A DNA stretch of 14,806 nt from an uncultured Candidatus Saccharibacteria bacterium (GCA_938041555.1 CALIAC010000032.1:1-14806), one strand, 5' to 3'; shown: positions 6,226 to 13,806, numbered from the stretch's first letter. The notes: generated by a model from the sequence alone, not told the origin. Translations and numbers: made by a program.

Positions 6226-6264
6226 CACCACAGGCAACACCACTAGGCAGGAGGAGTGATATCG

Positions 6265-6741
6265 ATGACAAAACACAAGAAAGCGCCAAATACAACAGAG
6301 CTTGAGCAGCAGATTGGCGAGCTCACGCAGGATTTGCAGCGCACTAGAGCAGACTTTGAGAATTATCGCAAGCGCGTTGATGCAGAGAAGGCCCAGGCTA
6401 AGGCAGCGGGCACTCAGCAAGCAATTCGCAAGCTCCTGCCTGTGATTGATACGATCGAGCGCGCCACTGCCAACGTCCCTAAGAAGCTCCAGAATGACAC
6501 CTGGGCGAGTGGGGTGGTGGCAATGTCGAAGAAGCTCGATGGCTTGATGGCAGAATTCAAGCTCGAGCCGATCGTGGTTGAGCTTGGAACGACCGAGTTT
6601 GATCCAGACCTCCACGAAGCTGTCTCGATGGATGATGAAGGTGGTGACAAAGAAATTATTAGCGAAGAGCTGCAGCGCGGCTATAAGCTCGATGGCCACG
6701 TCCTGCGCCATGCTATGGTGCGGGTTAGCCGGCAGCCGTAG
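6265..6741 (+). CDS. grpE: Nucleotide exchange factor GrpE
   Basis: GrpE releases ADP from DnaK and so drives the chaperone cycle. The 158-residue product shows the expected order: an N-terminal coiled-coil (about 8-55) with TRADFENYRKRV near 28-40, the four-helix-bundle motif KLLPVIDTIERA near 54-67, and the C-terminal beta-wing with FDPDLHEAV, then ISEELQRGYKLDGHVLRHA before the end. It is slightly short for the family because the acidic N-terminal tail is small. ATG 6265 is preferred over GTG 6256 because the AGGAGG site (6249-6254) abuts the GTG. It is followed 11 bp later by a membrane-protein gene, not directly by dnaK. Confidence 0.93.
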   Translation: MTKHKKAPNTTELEQQIGELTQDLQRTRADFENYRKRVDAEKAQAKAAGTQQAIRKLLPVIDTIERATANVPKKLQNDTWASGVVAMSKKLDGLMAEFKLEPIVVELGTTEFDPDLHEAVSMDDEGGDKEIISEELQRGYKLDGHVLRHAMVRVSRQP

Positions 6742-6752
6742 GGGTGAGCAAG

Positions 6753-7553
6753 ATGAGGCGTTGGCTGCTTGCAGGAACACTCATCATATTAGCAACACTT
6801 GGTGTTGGCAGTGCTCAGACTCATGCAACGCCACTGGCCAACCAAGCCGATATTGCAGTGGTTAAGCGAGCGAGCACAGCCTATCAAGCCTTCACGCGTG
6901 AGCTTTATGCCACTCAGCCCAAGAAGGACTCTATTGATGAACGAGCCAAGCAGGCTGCAACAGCCTTTGCAGTGGTGGCGAAGCACTCTTTTTCTCCACA
7001 GCTTGGCGATGAGTATAGCCGTCATGCGGCAGCTGTGAAGGAAAAAGCCTCAGCCGTCAAGACGCTTCTTGGGCGTGCTCCACAGGCCTTTGCGAGCAAA
7101 GATACGCAGGCTGCAGCAGTCTATTTGACAGATGTAGAAACAGCGGTAAGTCAGTATGACTCAGCTGTTGGTGTGCTTAATACAACAGTAGACGATGCCA
7201 ACCAAGCGACGAATCGCCTCTATTTGTTTATGGTAATTGGTGCTGGGCTCGTGGCGGCACTTGCTGCAGGCTGGGCGCGGCGCCAGCATACCCGGACATT
7301 TGCTAGTAAGCGTGTAGTGCGGGCACGTTGGGCGGTGGTTGCAGCAGCGGCAGCACCACTGGTGGGTGCAGTTTCGCTCTATGTGATATTTATCCAGGGG
7401 AGCGACACGCGAGTTGTGCGCGGCGTGGGCTACGCGGTGCTGACTGGTGGTGTAGCGGTTCTTATCTATGCAGTAATGGCGTACTGGCGTCTCCGGCGGG
7501 CTGAGACGCTCGCGGCGGCAATTACTGCGAGTGATGAGATCTATCAGTGGTGA
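6753..7553 (+). CDS. Unknown membrane protein between grpE and dnaK
   Basis: The 266-residue product is not recognised. It begins with a signal-peptide-like segment (RR, then hydrophobic residues 5-19). An extracytoplasmic, Ala/Lys-rich helical domain follows (about 27-150). Three membrane helices come next (about 156-174, 192-214, 224-244), then a short cytoplasmic tail. The helical domain before a transmembrane segment is reminiscent in layout of four-helix sensor domains, but no sensor or signalling motif can be named. ATG 6753 is chosen because an AGGGG site (6740-6744) lies 8 nt upstream; GTG 6744 in the same frame overlaps that site. The gene follows grpE by 11 bp and is probably co-transcribed with it. 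The dnaK promoter follows 19 bp after its stop. Placement within the chaperone locus suggests a link to envelope stress, which is inference. Confidence 0.75.
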   Translation: MRRWLLAGTLIILATLGVGSAQTHATPLANQADIAVVKRASTAYQAFTRELYATQPKKDSIDERAKQAATAFAVVAKHSFSPQLGDEYSRHAAAVKEKASAVKTLLGRAPQAFASKDTQAAAVYLTDVETAVSQYDSAVGVLNTTVDDANQATNRLYLFMVIGAGLVAALAAGWARRQHTRTFASKRVVRARWAVVAAAAAPLVGAVSLYVIFIQGSDTRVVRGVGYAVLTGGVAVLIYAVMAYWRLRRAETLAAAITASDEIYQW

Positions 7554-7563
7554 GCAAAATCTA

Positions 7564-7590
7564 TTAGCACTCTTGACAGCCGAGTGCTAG
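7564..7590 (+). promoter_or_regulatory. First CIRCE operator of dnaK
   Basis: TTAGCACTC (7564-7572), a 9-bp spacer, GAGTGCTAG (7582-7590); one mismatch at the last base. The spacer contains the exact -35 box TTGACA, the same architecture as at hrcA. HrcA binding would exclude RNA polymerase. Confidence 0.93.
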
Positions 7591-7601
7591 CTCGCTATAC
7601 T
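7573..7601 (+). promoter_or_regulatory. dnaK promoter
   Basis: TTGACA (7573-7578) and TATACT (7596-7601) with a 17-bp spacer, a near-consensus housekeeping promoter. The start point is expected near 7608, giving a leader of about 113 nt that begins with the second CIRCE element. Confidence 0.88.
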
Positions 7602-7608
7602 AAACCTA

Positions 7609-7635
7609 TTGGCACTCGCCTCCAAAGAGTGCTAG
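7609..7635 (+). promoter_or_regulatory. Second CIRCE operator of dnaK, at the transcript start
   Basis: TTGGCACTC (7609-7617), a 9-bp spacer, GAGTGCTAG (7627-7635). It lies immediately at or after the expected start point, so in the mRNA it would form a 5'-end hairpin of 9 bp (including a G-U pair). Its centre is 45 bp from that of the first operator. Further down the leader, CTGCCGGCAG (7686-7695) is a perfect 10-bp palindrome before the ribosome site. Confidence 0.88.
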
Positions 7636-7720
7636 AATAAACAAGATGTTAATAACCGAAACAATAAATTAACAACGTTGCGTCGCTGCCGGCAGGGCAG
7701 GCGCACTAGGAGGAAACTAT

Positions 7721-9643
7721 ATGGGTAAAACTATCGGTATCGACCTCGGTACAACCAACAGTGCCTTTGCGTACTTAATCGCGGGCAAGCCAGAAGTTAT
7801 CACTAATGCTGAGGGCAACCGCACCACACCATCAGTGGTAGCAATCAACAAAAAAGGTGAGCGCCTTGTGGGGCAGGTGGCCCAGCGCCAGCGTGTGACC
7901 AACCCGAAGAATACAATCTATGGCGTGAAGCGCTTGATTGGCCGCAAATTCACCGACAAAGAAGTCCAGAAAGATCTCGATATCATGCCATACGAGATCG
8001 TCAAAAAGGGCAATGCCGTTGCCGTCAAGCTGGGCGATAAAGAATATACACCAGAAGAAGTAAGTGCCATGATTCTGAGCAAGATCAAGGCTGATGCCGA
8101 GGCCTTCTTGGGCGAAAAGGTGACGAAAGCGGTTATTACCGTGCCAGCGTACTTCGATGATTCGCAGCGCCAAGCTACCAAGGATGCTGGTAAGATTGCT
8201 GGCCTAGAAGTCGAGCGTATCATCAATGAGCCAACGGCGGCTGCTCTCGCCTATGGTCTCGATAAGGGTAAAGAAGAGAGTATCGTTGTCTTTGACCTTG
8301 GTGGTGGTACCTTCGACGTGTCGGTGCTGGAGATCGCTGATGACTTCTTCCAAGTGAAGTCGACCAATGGTGATACTCACCTTGGTGGTGAGGACTTCGA
8401 CAACGCCATCGTTAATTACTTCCTCGACGACTTCAAGGCCAAAGAAGGTATTGATCTGCGCAAAGACAACGCCGCTATGCAGCGCCTCAAGGACGAAGCT
8501 GAGAAGGCAAAGAAAGAGCTCTCGACTGTTACTGAGTATGATGTCAATATTCCATTCATCACCGCTGATGCTGATGGGCCAAAGCACTTCGAGATGAGCC
8601 TGACACGAGCTAAGCTTGAGGACTTAGTGAAGGATCTGCTCGACCGCCTCGATGGGCCAGTAGAAAAAGCGCTCAAAGATGCAAAGCTGAGCAAGTCTGA
8701 TATCGGCAACATCGTCATGGTTGGTGGTATGACTCGTATGCCAGCAGTGGTCGAGCGGGTGAAGAAGCTGTTTGGCAAAGACCCAATGCAGGGTGTCAAC
8801 CCAGACGAAGTAGTGGCTGTTGGTGCAGCCATCCAGGGCGGTGTGCTAGCTGGTGACGTCAAGGATGTGCTGCTGCTGGATGTGACACCGCTAAGCCTCG
8901 GCATTGAGACAATGGGCGGTGTGTCGACCAAACTAATTGACCGCAACACCACTGTGCCAACCAGTAAGAGCGAAGTGTTCTCAACCGCAGCAGACAACCA
9001 GCCGCAAGTAGAGATTCATGTTTTGCAGGGTGAGCGCGAGTTTGCCAACGACAACAAGAGTCTAGGTCGCTTCGTGCTTGACGGTATTGCACCAGCACCA
9101 CGCGGTGTGCCACAGATTGAAGTGACCTTTAACATTGACGCCAATGGTATTCTCAGTGTTACCGCTAAGGACAAAGGCACAGGCAAAGAGCAGTCGATCA
9201 CCATCCAAAACTCTGGCAACATGAGCAAGGAAGATATTGAGAAGGCACAGAAGGAAGCTGAGCTCCACGCCGATGAAGATAAGAAGAAGCGTGAAGCAAT
9301 CGACGCCAAGAACCACCTCGAGAATGCCATCTACCAGGCAAAGAAAATGCCCGATGAGTTTAAGGACAAGATCTCGAGCGACGACAAGAAGACGCTGGAA
9401 GATGCCATTGCCGAAGCTGAGAAGCATAAGAATGCAGAAGACAAAGACGAGCTTGAGGCTGCCACCAAGGCGCTGGGCGACGTGACGATGTCTATCGGGG
9501 CTAAGCTCTATCAGCAGCAAGCTGAGGACAAAAAAGCCGAAGAAGAAGCTGACGCCAAAGCGAAAGCTACAGACAAAAAGCCTGGCAAAGACGAACCCGT
9601 CGAAGGCGAAGTTGTCGACGACAAAAGCAACGACAAGAAGTAG
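7721..9643 (+). CDS. dnaK: Chaperone protein DnaK (Hsp70)
   Basis: DnaK is the ATP-dependent Hsp70 chaperone that binds exposed hydrophobic segments with DnaJ and GrpE. The 640-residue length is normal. Visible signatures are IDLGTTNS at 6-13, [15 protein letters not shown] near 191-205, and [16 protein letters not shown] near 330-346 in the nucleotide-binding domain. The linker [19 protein letters not shown] (about 384-402) leads into the beta-sandwich substrate domain. A helical lid rich in Lys/Glu (about 505-600) and an acidic tail with PVEGEVVDD follow. A strong AGGAGG site (7708-7713) stands 7 nt before ATG. dnaJ does not follow; the next gene is convergent. Two CIRCE operators control it. 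Several long frames on the other strand are shadows. Confidence 0.98.
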   Translation: MGKTIGIDLGTTNSAFAYLIAGKPEVITNAEGNRTTPSVVAINKKGERLVGQVAQRQRVTNPKNTIYGVKRLIGRKFTDKEVQKDLDIMPYEIVKKGNAVAVKLGDKEYTPEEVSAMILSKIKADAEAFLGEKVTKAVITVPAYFDDSQRQATKDAGKIAGLEVERIINEPTAAALAYGLDKGKEESIVVFDLGGGTFDVSVLEIADDFFQVKSTNGDTHLGGEDFDNAIVNYFLDDFKAKEGIDLRKDNAAMQRLKDEAEKAKKELSTVTEYDVNIPFITADADGPKHFEMSLTRAKLEDLVKDLLDRLDGPVEKALKDAKLSKSDIGNIVMVGGMTRMPAVVERVKKLFGKDPMQGVNPDEVVAVGAAIQGGVLAGDVKDVLLLDVTPLSLGIETMGGVSTKLIDRNTTVPTSKSEVFSTAADNQPQVEIHVLQGEREFANDNKSLGRFVLDGIAPAPRGVPQIEVTFNIDANGILSVTAKDKGTGKEQSITIQNSGNMSKEDIEKAQKEAELHADEDKKKREAIDAKNHLENAIYQAKKMPDEFKDKISSDDKKTLEDAIAEAEKHKNAEDKDELEAATKALGDVTMSIGAKLYQQQAEDKKAEEEADAKAKATDKKPGKDEPVEGEVVDDKSNDKK

Positions 9644-9669
9644 TATAACGCTATAGTTACAGCTGCATT

Positions 9670-9702
9670 GCAAATAGCCATCTGGAAAGGGTGGCTATTT
9701 GC
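9670..9702 (+). terminator. dnaK terminator hairpin
   Basis: GCAAATAGCCA (9670-9680) pairs perfectly with TGGCTATTTGC (9692-9702), an 11-bp stem with an 11-nt loop, 27 bp after the dnaK stop. The T content after the stem is modest, but position and perfection of the stem support termination. Confidence 0.7.
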
Positions 9703-9762
9703 TTGGTGTCATGAGTGTCTATAATGATAAATGTTAAACGCCTCAAGCAAATCTGCAAAGAA

Positions 9763-9795
9763 AATAAGAAGCTCACCTAGTATGAGCTTCTTATT
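9763..9795. terminator. Bidirectional terminator between dnaK and the prolyl isomerase gene
   Basis: AATAAGAAGCTCA (9763-9775) pairs perfectly with TGAGCTTCTTATT (9783-9795), 13 bp with a 7-nt loop. On the - strand the stem runs into TTCTTTG, a T-rich tract suited to ending the isomerase transcript 15 bp after its stop. It also backs up dnaK termination. Confidence 0.85.
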
Positions 9796-9810
9796 GCGCG
9801 CTAACCTCTG

Positions 9811-10185
9811 TTATTTAATGTCCATCAACTCAATGTCGAACACGAGATCGCTATTGGGCGGAATGTTAGCGGCGGCGCGAACGGAGCCGTAGGCCATCTC
9901 ACTTGGGATGATGAGTCGGCGCATGCCACCAACCTTCATGCCAGGCACGCCCTCTGTCCAGCCGCGGATGACTTGGTCGAGGCCGAAGGTGACGGGCTGG
10001 CCAAAGTCGTGGCTGCTCTGGAAGATGATGCCATTTTTACACAGTGCACCAGTATAGTGTGCGGTGATGGTTGCGCCAGCTGGTACCTCGGCACCAGTAC
10101 CAGGGATGATGTCGATGATTTGCAATGCGTCAACTTTGGCTATAGGTGTAAAGTCGGCGAGTTTGGTTCCTTCGTATTGTGTCAT
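9811..10185 (-). CDS. FKBP-type peptidyl-prolyl cis-trans isomerase
   Basis: FKBP enzymes speed proline isomerisation during protein folding. The 124-residue, single-domain product lacks a signal peptide, so it is predicted cytoplasmic. Motifs are HYTGAL at 43-48, IIFQSSH at 53-59, FGLDQVIRGWTEGVPGMKVG at 67-86, RRLIIPSEMAYGS at 89-101, and IPPNSDLVFDIEL near the C-terminus. The aspartate normally following Phe in the F-D-S-S motif is Gln here (residue 56). The start is set by TATAAT ending 6 nt before ATG, with no ribosome site. The start overlaps the TGA stop of the upstream hydrolase (ATGA), so both coupled translation and independent leaderless expression are possible. Downstream is a strong terminator. 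The convergent chaperone dnaK is its neighbour. Confidence 0.95.
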   Translation of the reverse strand: MTQYEGTKLADFTPIAKVDALQIIDIIPGTGAEVPAGATITAHYTGALCKNGIIFQSSHDFGQPVTFGLDQVIRGWTEGVPGMKVGGMRRLIIPSEMAYGSVRAAANIPPNSDLVFDIELMDIK

Positions 10186-10970
10186 GGCTCTATTATACCA
10201 TTATGCGTCTTCCGCCGCGCCACGCAGTTGAGCGGTGGGATGGTTGTGCTCGATGGGGTGCGATCGACGACCACGACCTGCTGTAGCTGTGGATAGCGTG
10301 CGAAGAGACGACCAAGCGCGCGCGTCATGGTGCTGGGGTAGCGTTCTTTATCTGGCGCTGCGGCGTAGTGAGCTCCCTCCTCGAGCGGTGTCGCCCAGCA
10401 GCAGCTGGCGTGGATGGCACGAGTGTCTTGGGGGAGTTTGGGGTATTGGGGGTATTGCATGCCATAACCCACTAGATCGGCACACACAGCAGATAACGTG
10501 CGGGTGCACCGCTGCTGCAATGTGTTGCTTGCGGTGAATGTCCCCTGCTCGGCTGAGCTAAAAATCGTGCGTTTGCGCTCAAGTATGCGGCGTGTACCAT
10601 TTTTGATAATAACAAGTGAGTTGTAAATTTCATCCGGGTGGTACTCTGGTGTGCCTACCACGAGCTCCGCTGTGGGCATAGAGGTAGAGAGTTCCTCTAG
10701 CTCGTCGAGTCGGGCATCTACCATATCACGTTGGCCTGGGATTTCAGCTAACGGTATATTAGCGGTCGTTATTAATTCAGGGCTAACGAAGCGGGTAGGG
10801 TGATCGGCAGCTGCTTGGCGTATCAGATCCATGTACTCGCGCCAGGTATTGGCAGAAACACCAACAGTTGGTGTTTCTGATGATAGTTGCTCAGGGTGAA
10901 ACACACCTGTTTGGCGGTGCCACTGGATGTCATAATGGCGGGCTTGTTCGCGTGGTGGTTTATTATGCAT
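10182..10970 (-). CDS. Carbon-nitrogen hydrolase (nitrilase superfamily) protein, divergent
   Basis: Nitrilase-superfamily enzymes hydrolyse amide or nitrile C-N bonds with a Glu-Lys-Cys triad. From ATG 10970 (262 residues) the candidates are Glu65 in FVSPELITT, Lys133 in ILERKRTIF (after YNSLVIIKNG at 116-125), and Cys163 in SAVCADLVGYG. VVGTPEY at 104-110 and the later IHASCCWATP (186-195) also match the fold's strands. The first 35 residues are unlike the family, and the end is somewhat short, so the substrate cannot be named. The frame extends to TTG 11015 and ATG 11009. ATG 10970 is preferred because TATGAT sits 6 nt before it with TTGCTC 17 bp further upstream. The stop overlaps the start of the prolyl isomerase gene. 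There is no signal peptide or membrane helix. Confidence 0.75.
   Translation of the reverse strand: MHNKPPREQARHYDIQWHRQTGVFHPEQLSSETPTVGVSANTWREYMDLIRQAAADHPTRFVSPELITTANIPLAEIPGQRDMVDARLDELEELSTSMPTAELVVGTPEYHPDEIYNSLVIIKNGTRRILERKRTIFSSAEQGTFTASNTLQQRCTRTLSAVCADLVGYGMQYPQYPKLPQDTRAIHASCCWATPLEEGAHYAAAPDKERYPSTMTRALGRLFARYPQLQQVVVVDRTPSSTTIPPLNCVARRKTHNGIIEP
10192..10200 (-). promoter_or_regulatory. Promoter of the prolyl isomerase gene inside the upstream gene
   Basis: On the - strand TGG-TATAAT is an exact extended -10 element. It lies inside the last codons of the hydrolase gene, and six bases separate it from the ATG at 10185. The start point would fall on the start codon, giving a leaderless mRNA. 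Confidence 0.7.
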
Positions 10971-10976
10971 AAATAT

Positions 10977-11005
10977 ATCATACGATATACCAGCCTGCAG
11001 AGCAA
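10977..11005 (-). promoter_or_regulatory. Probable promoter of the hydrolase gene
   Basis: On the - strand TTGCTC (11005-11000), a 17-bp spacer, and TATGAT (10982-10977), followed after exactly 6 nt by ATG. The -35 match is only half, the -10 match is five of six. The layout repeats the hrcA and isomerase leaderless arrangement. An alternative -10, TATACT, lies at 11032-11027 (- strand), upstream of ATG 11009. Confidence 0.45.
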
Positions 11006-11176
11006 ACATACGCAAAATATCCCAATAGTATAGAAGAGCTAGTAGGTGTTGATGAGTAAAGCAAGGAATGCGGCAGTTCTGACGGGTTAGTTTTGGCTAG
11101 ACTGTATATCCGCACATGATGGATTGTGATTATAGATTGATATCATGGAGAGGTTAGGCTCCACACAAAGTGTTCT

Positions 11177-12727
11177 TTATTGATACCGCCACTGCGCCAT
11201 GTCGCGGTTATAGGCATCGATGATCCGCGGCGTTAGCAGGGTCGAGGTGCCCGCTGAGGGTAGGCTAGCGGGGCGCTGGCGCAGGGCGTAGTCGAGCAGT
11301 TTGGTATCGGTGTAGCTGAGCCCAGGCGGCAGCGGCTGGCTCAGTAGGCTAGCTTTATCCTTGGTCGAGAGTACAAAACCCCACTCGCCAAAGGAAGGCA
11401 CATTGATGCTAAAGGGCGTGATATGCCGCTGGGGCTGGGCGGATGCGACGGTGCTCGCCACCATCGCGAAGGTGTGTGGCGAAAAGTACGACGACGTCGC
11501 TTGGGTGATCATCACGCCAGTGGGGCTGAGGATGCGCGCGGCCTGGCGGTAGAATTGCTGCGAGTAGAGCTTGGCCAGGCGGTCGTTCGATGGGTCGACC
11601 AGGTCGATCAGAATGGCGTCGTAGGTTTGGTGCGTTTTGAAGGCAAATAAAAACGCGTCTTCGTTGACGACGCGCACCTTGGGGCTAGCAAGCGAGCGCT
11701 GGTTTTGCTCGGCGAGCAGGGGGTTGGTGCGCGCCAGCTGCGTCATAGCCGGGTCGATATCCACCAGGGTGATGTGCTCTACGCTCGGGTACTTAAGGAT
11801 CTCGCGCGCGAGCAGTCCGTCGCCGCCGCCCATAATCAGCACATTTTTGGGCCGCTTGACGGCTGTCATCGCTGCGCCAGCCAGCGTTTCGTGGTAGCGG
11901 GCTTCGTCCAGGCTCGAAAACTGCAGGTTGTTATTCAGATACAGCCGCAGATCTTGCTTGTACTTGGTAAGGACGATCTTTTGGTAAGCCGACTGTTGGT
12001 AGAGGATAACCGGGTCTTTATAGGCCTTGGTATCGATGCGGTGCTCCAGCCAGCTGGCGCCAAAGAACAGCCCCAGCAGCAGAATGGTTGCTACCACACT
12101 GGCAGTTAGAAGCTTGCGCGAGGTCTTGAGCTGTAATAGAATCAGCACTGCCACGGCGATATTCAGTGTGGCAATCAAGTAGGTGCTGCGCATTAGGCCA
12201 AGGCTCGGTAGCAGAAAGAGCGGGAAGATTAGCGAGGCCACCAGCGCGCCAAAGTAGTCGATCGCCAGCACCTTGCTGAGTAGCTCCACCGAAGACGGCC
12301 GGCCGTAGCGGGTAAACATCTTCACCAGCAGCGGGATCTCTAGCCCAATCAGCACACCAATCACCAGGCTAATCAGCGCAAACACCGGCCAGTGCAGCTT
12401 GCTCAAGCTAAAGGCGCTGTAGAGCAGCAGCACCGAATTACCACCCACCAGCCCGAGCAGGATTTCATTCACGGCGAAGCTTGTGGCTGGGTGCCAGTGA
12501 ATATGCCGCACCAGTAGCGACCCCACCCCCATGCCAAAGAGGGTTATACCAGTTGCCAGGCTAAAACTTAGGATTGAATCGCCCACCAGGTACGAGGCAG
12601 CCGTGCCGAGGATGAGCTCGTAGATGAGTCCGCCAATTGCCACGAGGAGCGCTGCCGCAAACAGCGCGATATTTTCCTTGCTGGTGATGTGCTTGGTGCC
12701 CGGTGGCGTGACGCGAGTATGTGCCAT
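11177..12727 (-). CDS. Membrane-anchored polyamine aminopropyltransferase (spermidine synthase family)
   Basis: This enzyme class transfers an aminopropyl group from decarboxylated AdoMet to an amine such as putrescine. The 516-residue protein has an N-terminal membrane part with about seven helices (roughly 20-225) fused to a cytoplasmic Rossmann-type domain. Motifs in the latter are QQSAYQKI at 244-251, LNNNLQFSSLDEARYHETL at 264-282, MGGGDGLL at 299-306 (cofactor loop), VDIDP at 322-326, and the catalytic-type IDLVDPS at 374-380. The substrate-site blocks are kept, although the usual LDG before Q is LNN, so activity is likely but amine preference is open. It is the last gene of the speD operon, 30 bp after the DUF4178 gene. 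No strong ribosome site is seen; GGAAGG lies too far upstream. No clear terminator follows. A role at the membrane is inferred from the fusion. Confidence 0.9.
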   Translation of the reverse strand: MAHTRVTPPGTKHITSKENIALFAAALLVAIGGLIYELILGTAASYLVGDSILSFSLATGITLFGMGVGSLLVRHIHWHPATSFAVNEILLGLVGGNSVLLLYSAFSLSKLHWPVFALISLVIGVLIGLEIPLLVKMFTRYGRPSSVELLSKVLAIDYFGALVASLIFPLFLLPSLGLMRSTYLIATLNIAVAVLILLQLKTSRKLLTASVVATILLLGLFFGASWLEHRIDTKAYKDPVILYQQSAYQKIVLTKYKQDLRLYLNNNLQFSSLDEARYHETLAGAAMTAVKRPKNVLIMGGGDGLLAREILKYPSVEHITLVDIDPAMTQLARTNPLLAEQNQRSLASPKVRVVNEDAFLFAFKTHQTYDAILIDLVDPSNDRLAKLYSQQFYRQAARILSPTGVMITQATSSYFSPHTFAMVASTVASAQPQRHITPFSINVPSFGEWGFVLSTKDKASLLSQPLPPGLSYTDTKLLDYALRQRPASLPSAGTSTLLTPRIIDAYNRDMAQWRYQ

Positions 12728-12757
12728 AGTGTCTTCTGTATGCCTTCCACGTCCAGG

Positions 12758-13462
12758 TTATTTACCTACGCCGCCACTGCCGCCGCCATAGACGCTGCGC
12801 CCATGGTACGTGCCGCTGCCGTGCGAATCATCGTGGCCAAAGAACTCATCGTAAATGGCAAAGAGCAGTGCGCCAACAAAGCTGATGATCATCACCCAGC
12901 GCCAAAACAGCGGCCAGTTGCGCGGGCGAATAAGCCGGCCAAATAGTTCCTTTTGCTGCGCATCGGACAGCGGTGTTTTGCGGTAAACATCGTACTCACG
13001 CCGGTTGTATTTTTCTACCGTGTAGGTGGTGGTAGCGCTCGTTTCGGCATCGGTGTAGTGCAGGCTAGCGTAGGCCATTGGTTCACCCTCGAAGACCTGG
13101 TAGGCGTTCTTGCCATGGATGGCTACAATAGTGCCTTCGCCGGCCTCGGCAACGGTAATCGTCTGTGCGGTGCCATCTTCAAGCGTGATGCTAAATTCAT
13201 TGCCCGCAGCCAGGTGCTCTGGCTCAAGCCGTTGGGCAAACCGCACTGGCTCATAGAGCGACACCACCTTGCTATCGTGGTCGTATTCTACCCAGCTATC
13301 GTAATTTTCGAGGCCTGTTAGCTCCCACTCTTCCCAATAGGAGGCTTGCTTGGTCTCGGGGTTGTCTTCTTTAAACAATAAGCAACCTACCGCACGGAAG
13401 TTGGTTCGTTTGCCACGCAGGACGTCGTTGATTTTGAGGCGGGCTTTGGTGCGTTTGGTCAT
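12758..13462 (-). CDS. DUF4178-type protein with one membrane helix and Gly-rich tail
   Basis: The 234-residue protein has a beta-rich soluble part (about 1-165) with SYWEEWELTGLENYDSWVEY at 41-60, which resembles the Trp-rich core of DUF4178. One membrane helix follows (about 186-204), then a His/Gly/Ser tail ending G-G-G-S-G-G-V-G-K. The family has no established biochemical function. DUF4178 genes are repeatedly found next to speD and spermidine-synthase-like genes, and this locus fits that known association. Its ATG overlaps the speD stop by 4 nt (ATGA), so translation is coupled. The tail resembles flexible C-termini of membrane-surface proteins. A structural or regulatory subunit that brings SpeD product to the membrane aminopropyltransferase is plausible, but inferred. 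Family assignment is by motif appearance only. Confidence 0.75.
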   Translation of the reverse strand: MTKRTKARLKINDVLRGKRTNFRAVGCLLFKEDNPETKQASYWEEWELTGLENYDSWVEYDHDSKVVSLYEPVRFAQRLEPEHLAAGNEFSITLEDGTAQTITVAEAGEGTIVAIHGKNAYQVFEGEPMAYASLHYTDAETSATTTYTVEKYNRREYDVYRKTPLSDAQQKELFGRLIRPRNWPLFWRWVMIISFVGALLFAIYDEFFGHDDSHGSGTYHGRSVYGGGSGGVGK

Positions 13463-13806
13463 AAGATAGCGCTTTCGATCGTTATAGTGTTGGTATAAAA
13501 TGCGTCTGCAATGGCTTGGCGGAGAGTCTCAATTGTATCCTCGCTCAGTGGTCGGCACGTGGCAATACTGAGGTACGCTCCGCGGCTCTCGGGCCAGGTG
13601 TGGATAGTGGCGTGCGACTCCGCGAGCAGCAACGACACACTCACGCCTTGCGGCGAGAACTGATGCGAGACAGACTCCAGTGCGTGCAGGCCAGCTACCT
13701 TGGCAAGCATGCGCACTGTTTTCTCGGCATATGCGAGATCATTGAGCCGCGTGGCATCCGCCTCGCGAATCGTAAAAATCAGTGCTTGCACCTGCTCCAT
13801 TTGCAT
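13459..13806 (-). CDS. speD: S-adenosylmethionine decarboxylase proenzyme SpeD, pyruvoyl type
   Basis: SpeD cleaves itself to form a pyruvoyl group and decarboxylates AdoMet, supplying the aminopropyl donor for polyamine synthesis. The 115-residue length fits the short bacterial class. Cleavage is expected at Glu63-Ser64 within LLAESHATIHTWPE (60-73). Ser56, His69 and Cys84 (in SIATCRP) take the places of the processing and catalytic residues of the Thermotoga-type enzyme, each offset by one. The first gene of the three-gene operon, it overlaps the DUF4178 gene. A TGG-TATAAT box 10 nt before ATG gives a nearly leaderless mRNA; ATG 13800 is an alternative start. Some SpeD relatives have switched to arginine or ornithine; with an aminopropyltransferase in the operon, AdoMet is the likelier substrate. 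Confidence 0.95.
   Translation of the reverse strand: MQMEQVQALIFTIREADATRLNDLAYAEKTVRMLAKVAGLHALESVSHQFSPQGVSVSLLLAESHATIHTWPESRGAYLSIATCRPLSEDTIETLRQAIADAFYTNTITIESAIL

Noticed and set aside
6166..6780. A 204-codon frame on the - strand across grpE
   Set aside because: Shadow of grpE; leucine- and histidine-rich translation typical of antisense frames.
9062..9673. A 203-codon hydrophobic frame on the - strand across the end of dnaK
   Set aside because: The Lys/Glu-rich DnaK lid gives Phe/Leu-rich antisense; it is an artefact, not a membrane protein.
11122..11176. TATAAT on the - strand at 11134-11129 followed after 11 nt by ATG
   Set aside because: The frame has only six codons and no -35 is present; it may be a distant promoter for the hydrolase or chance.
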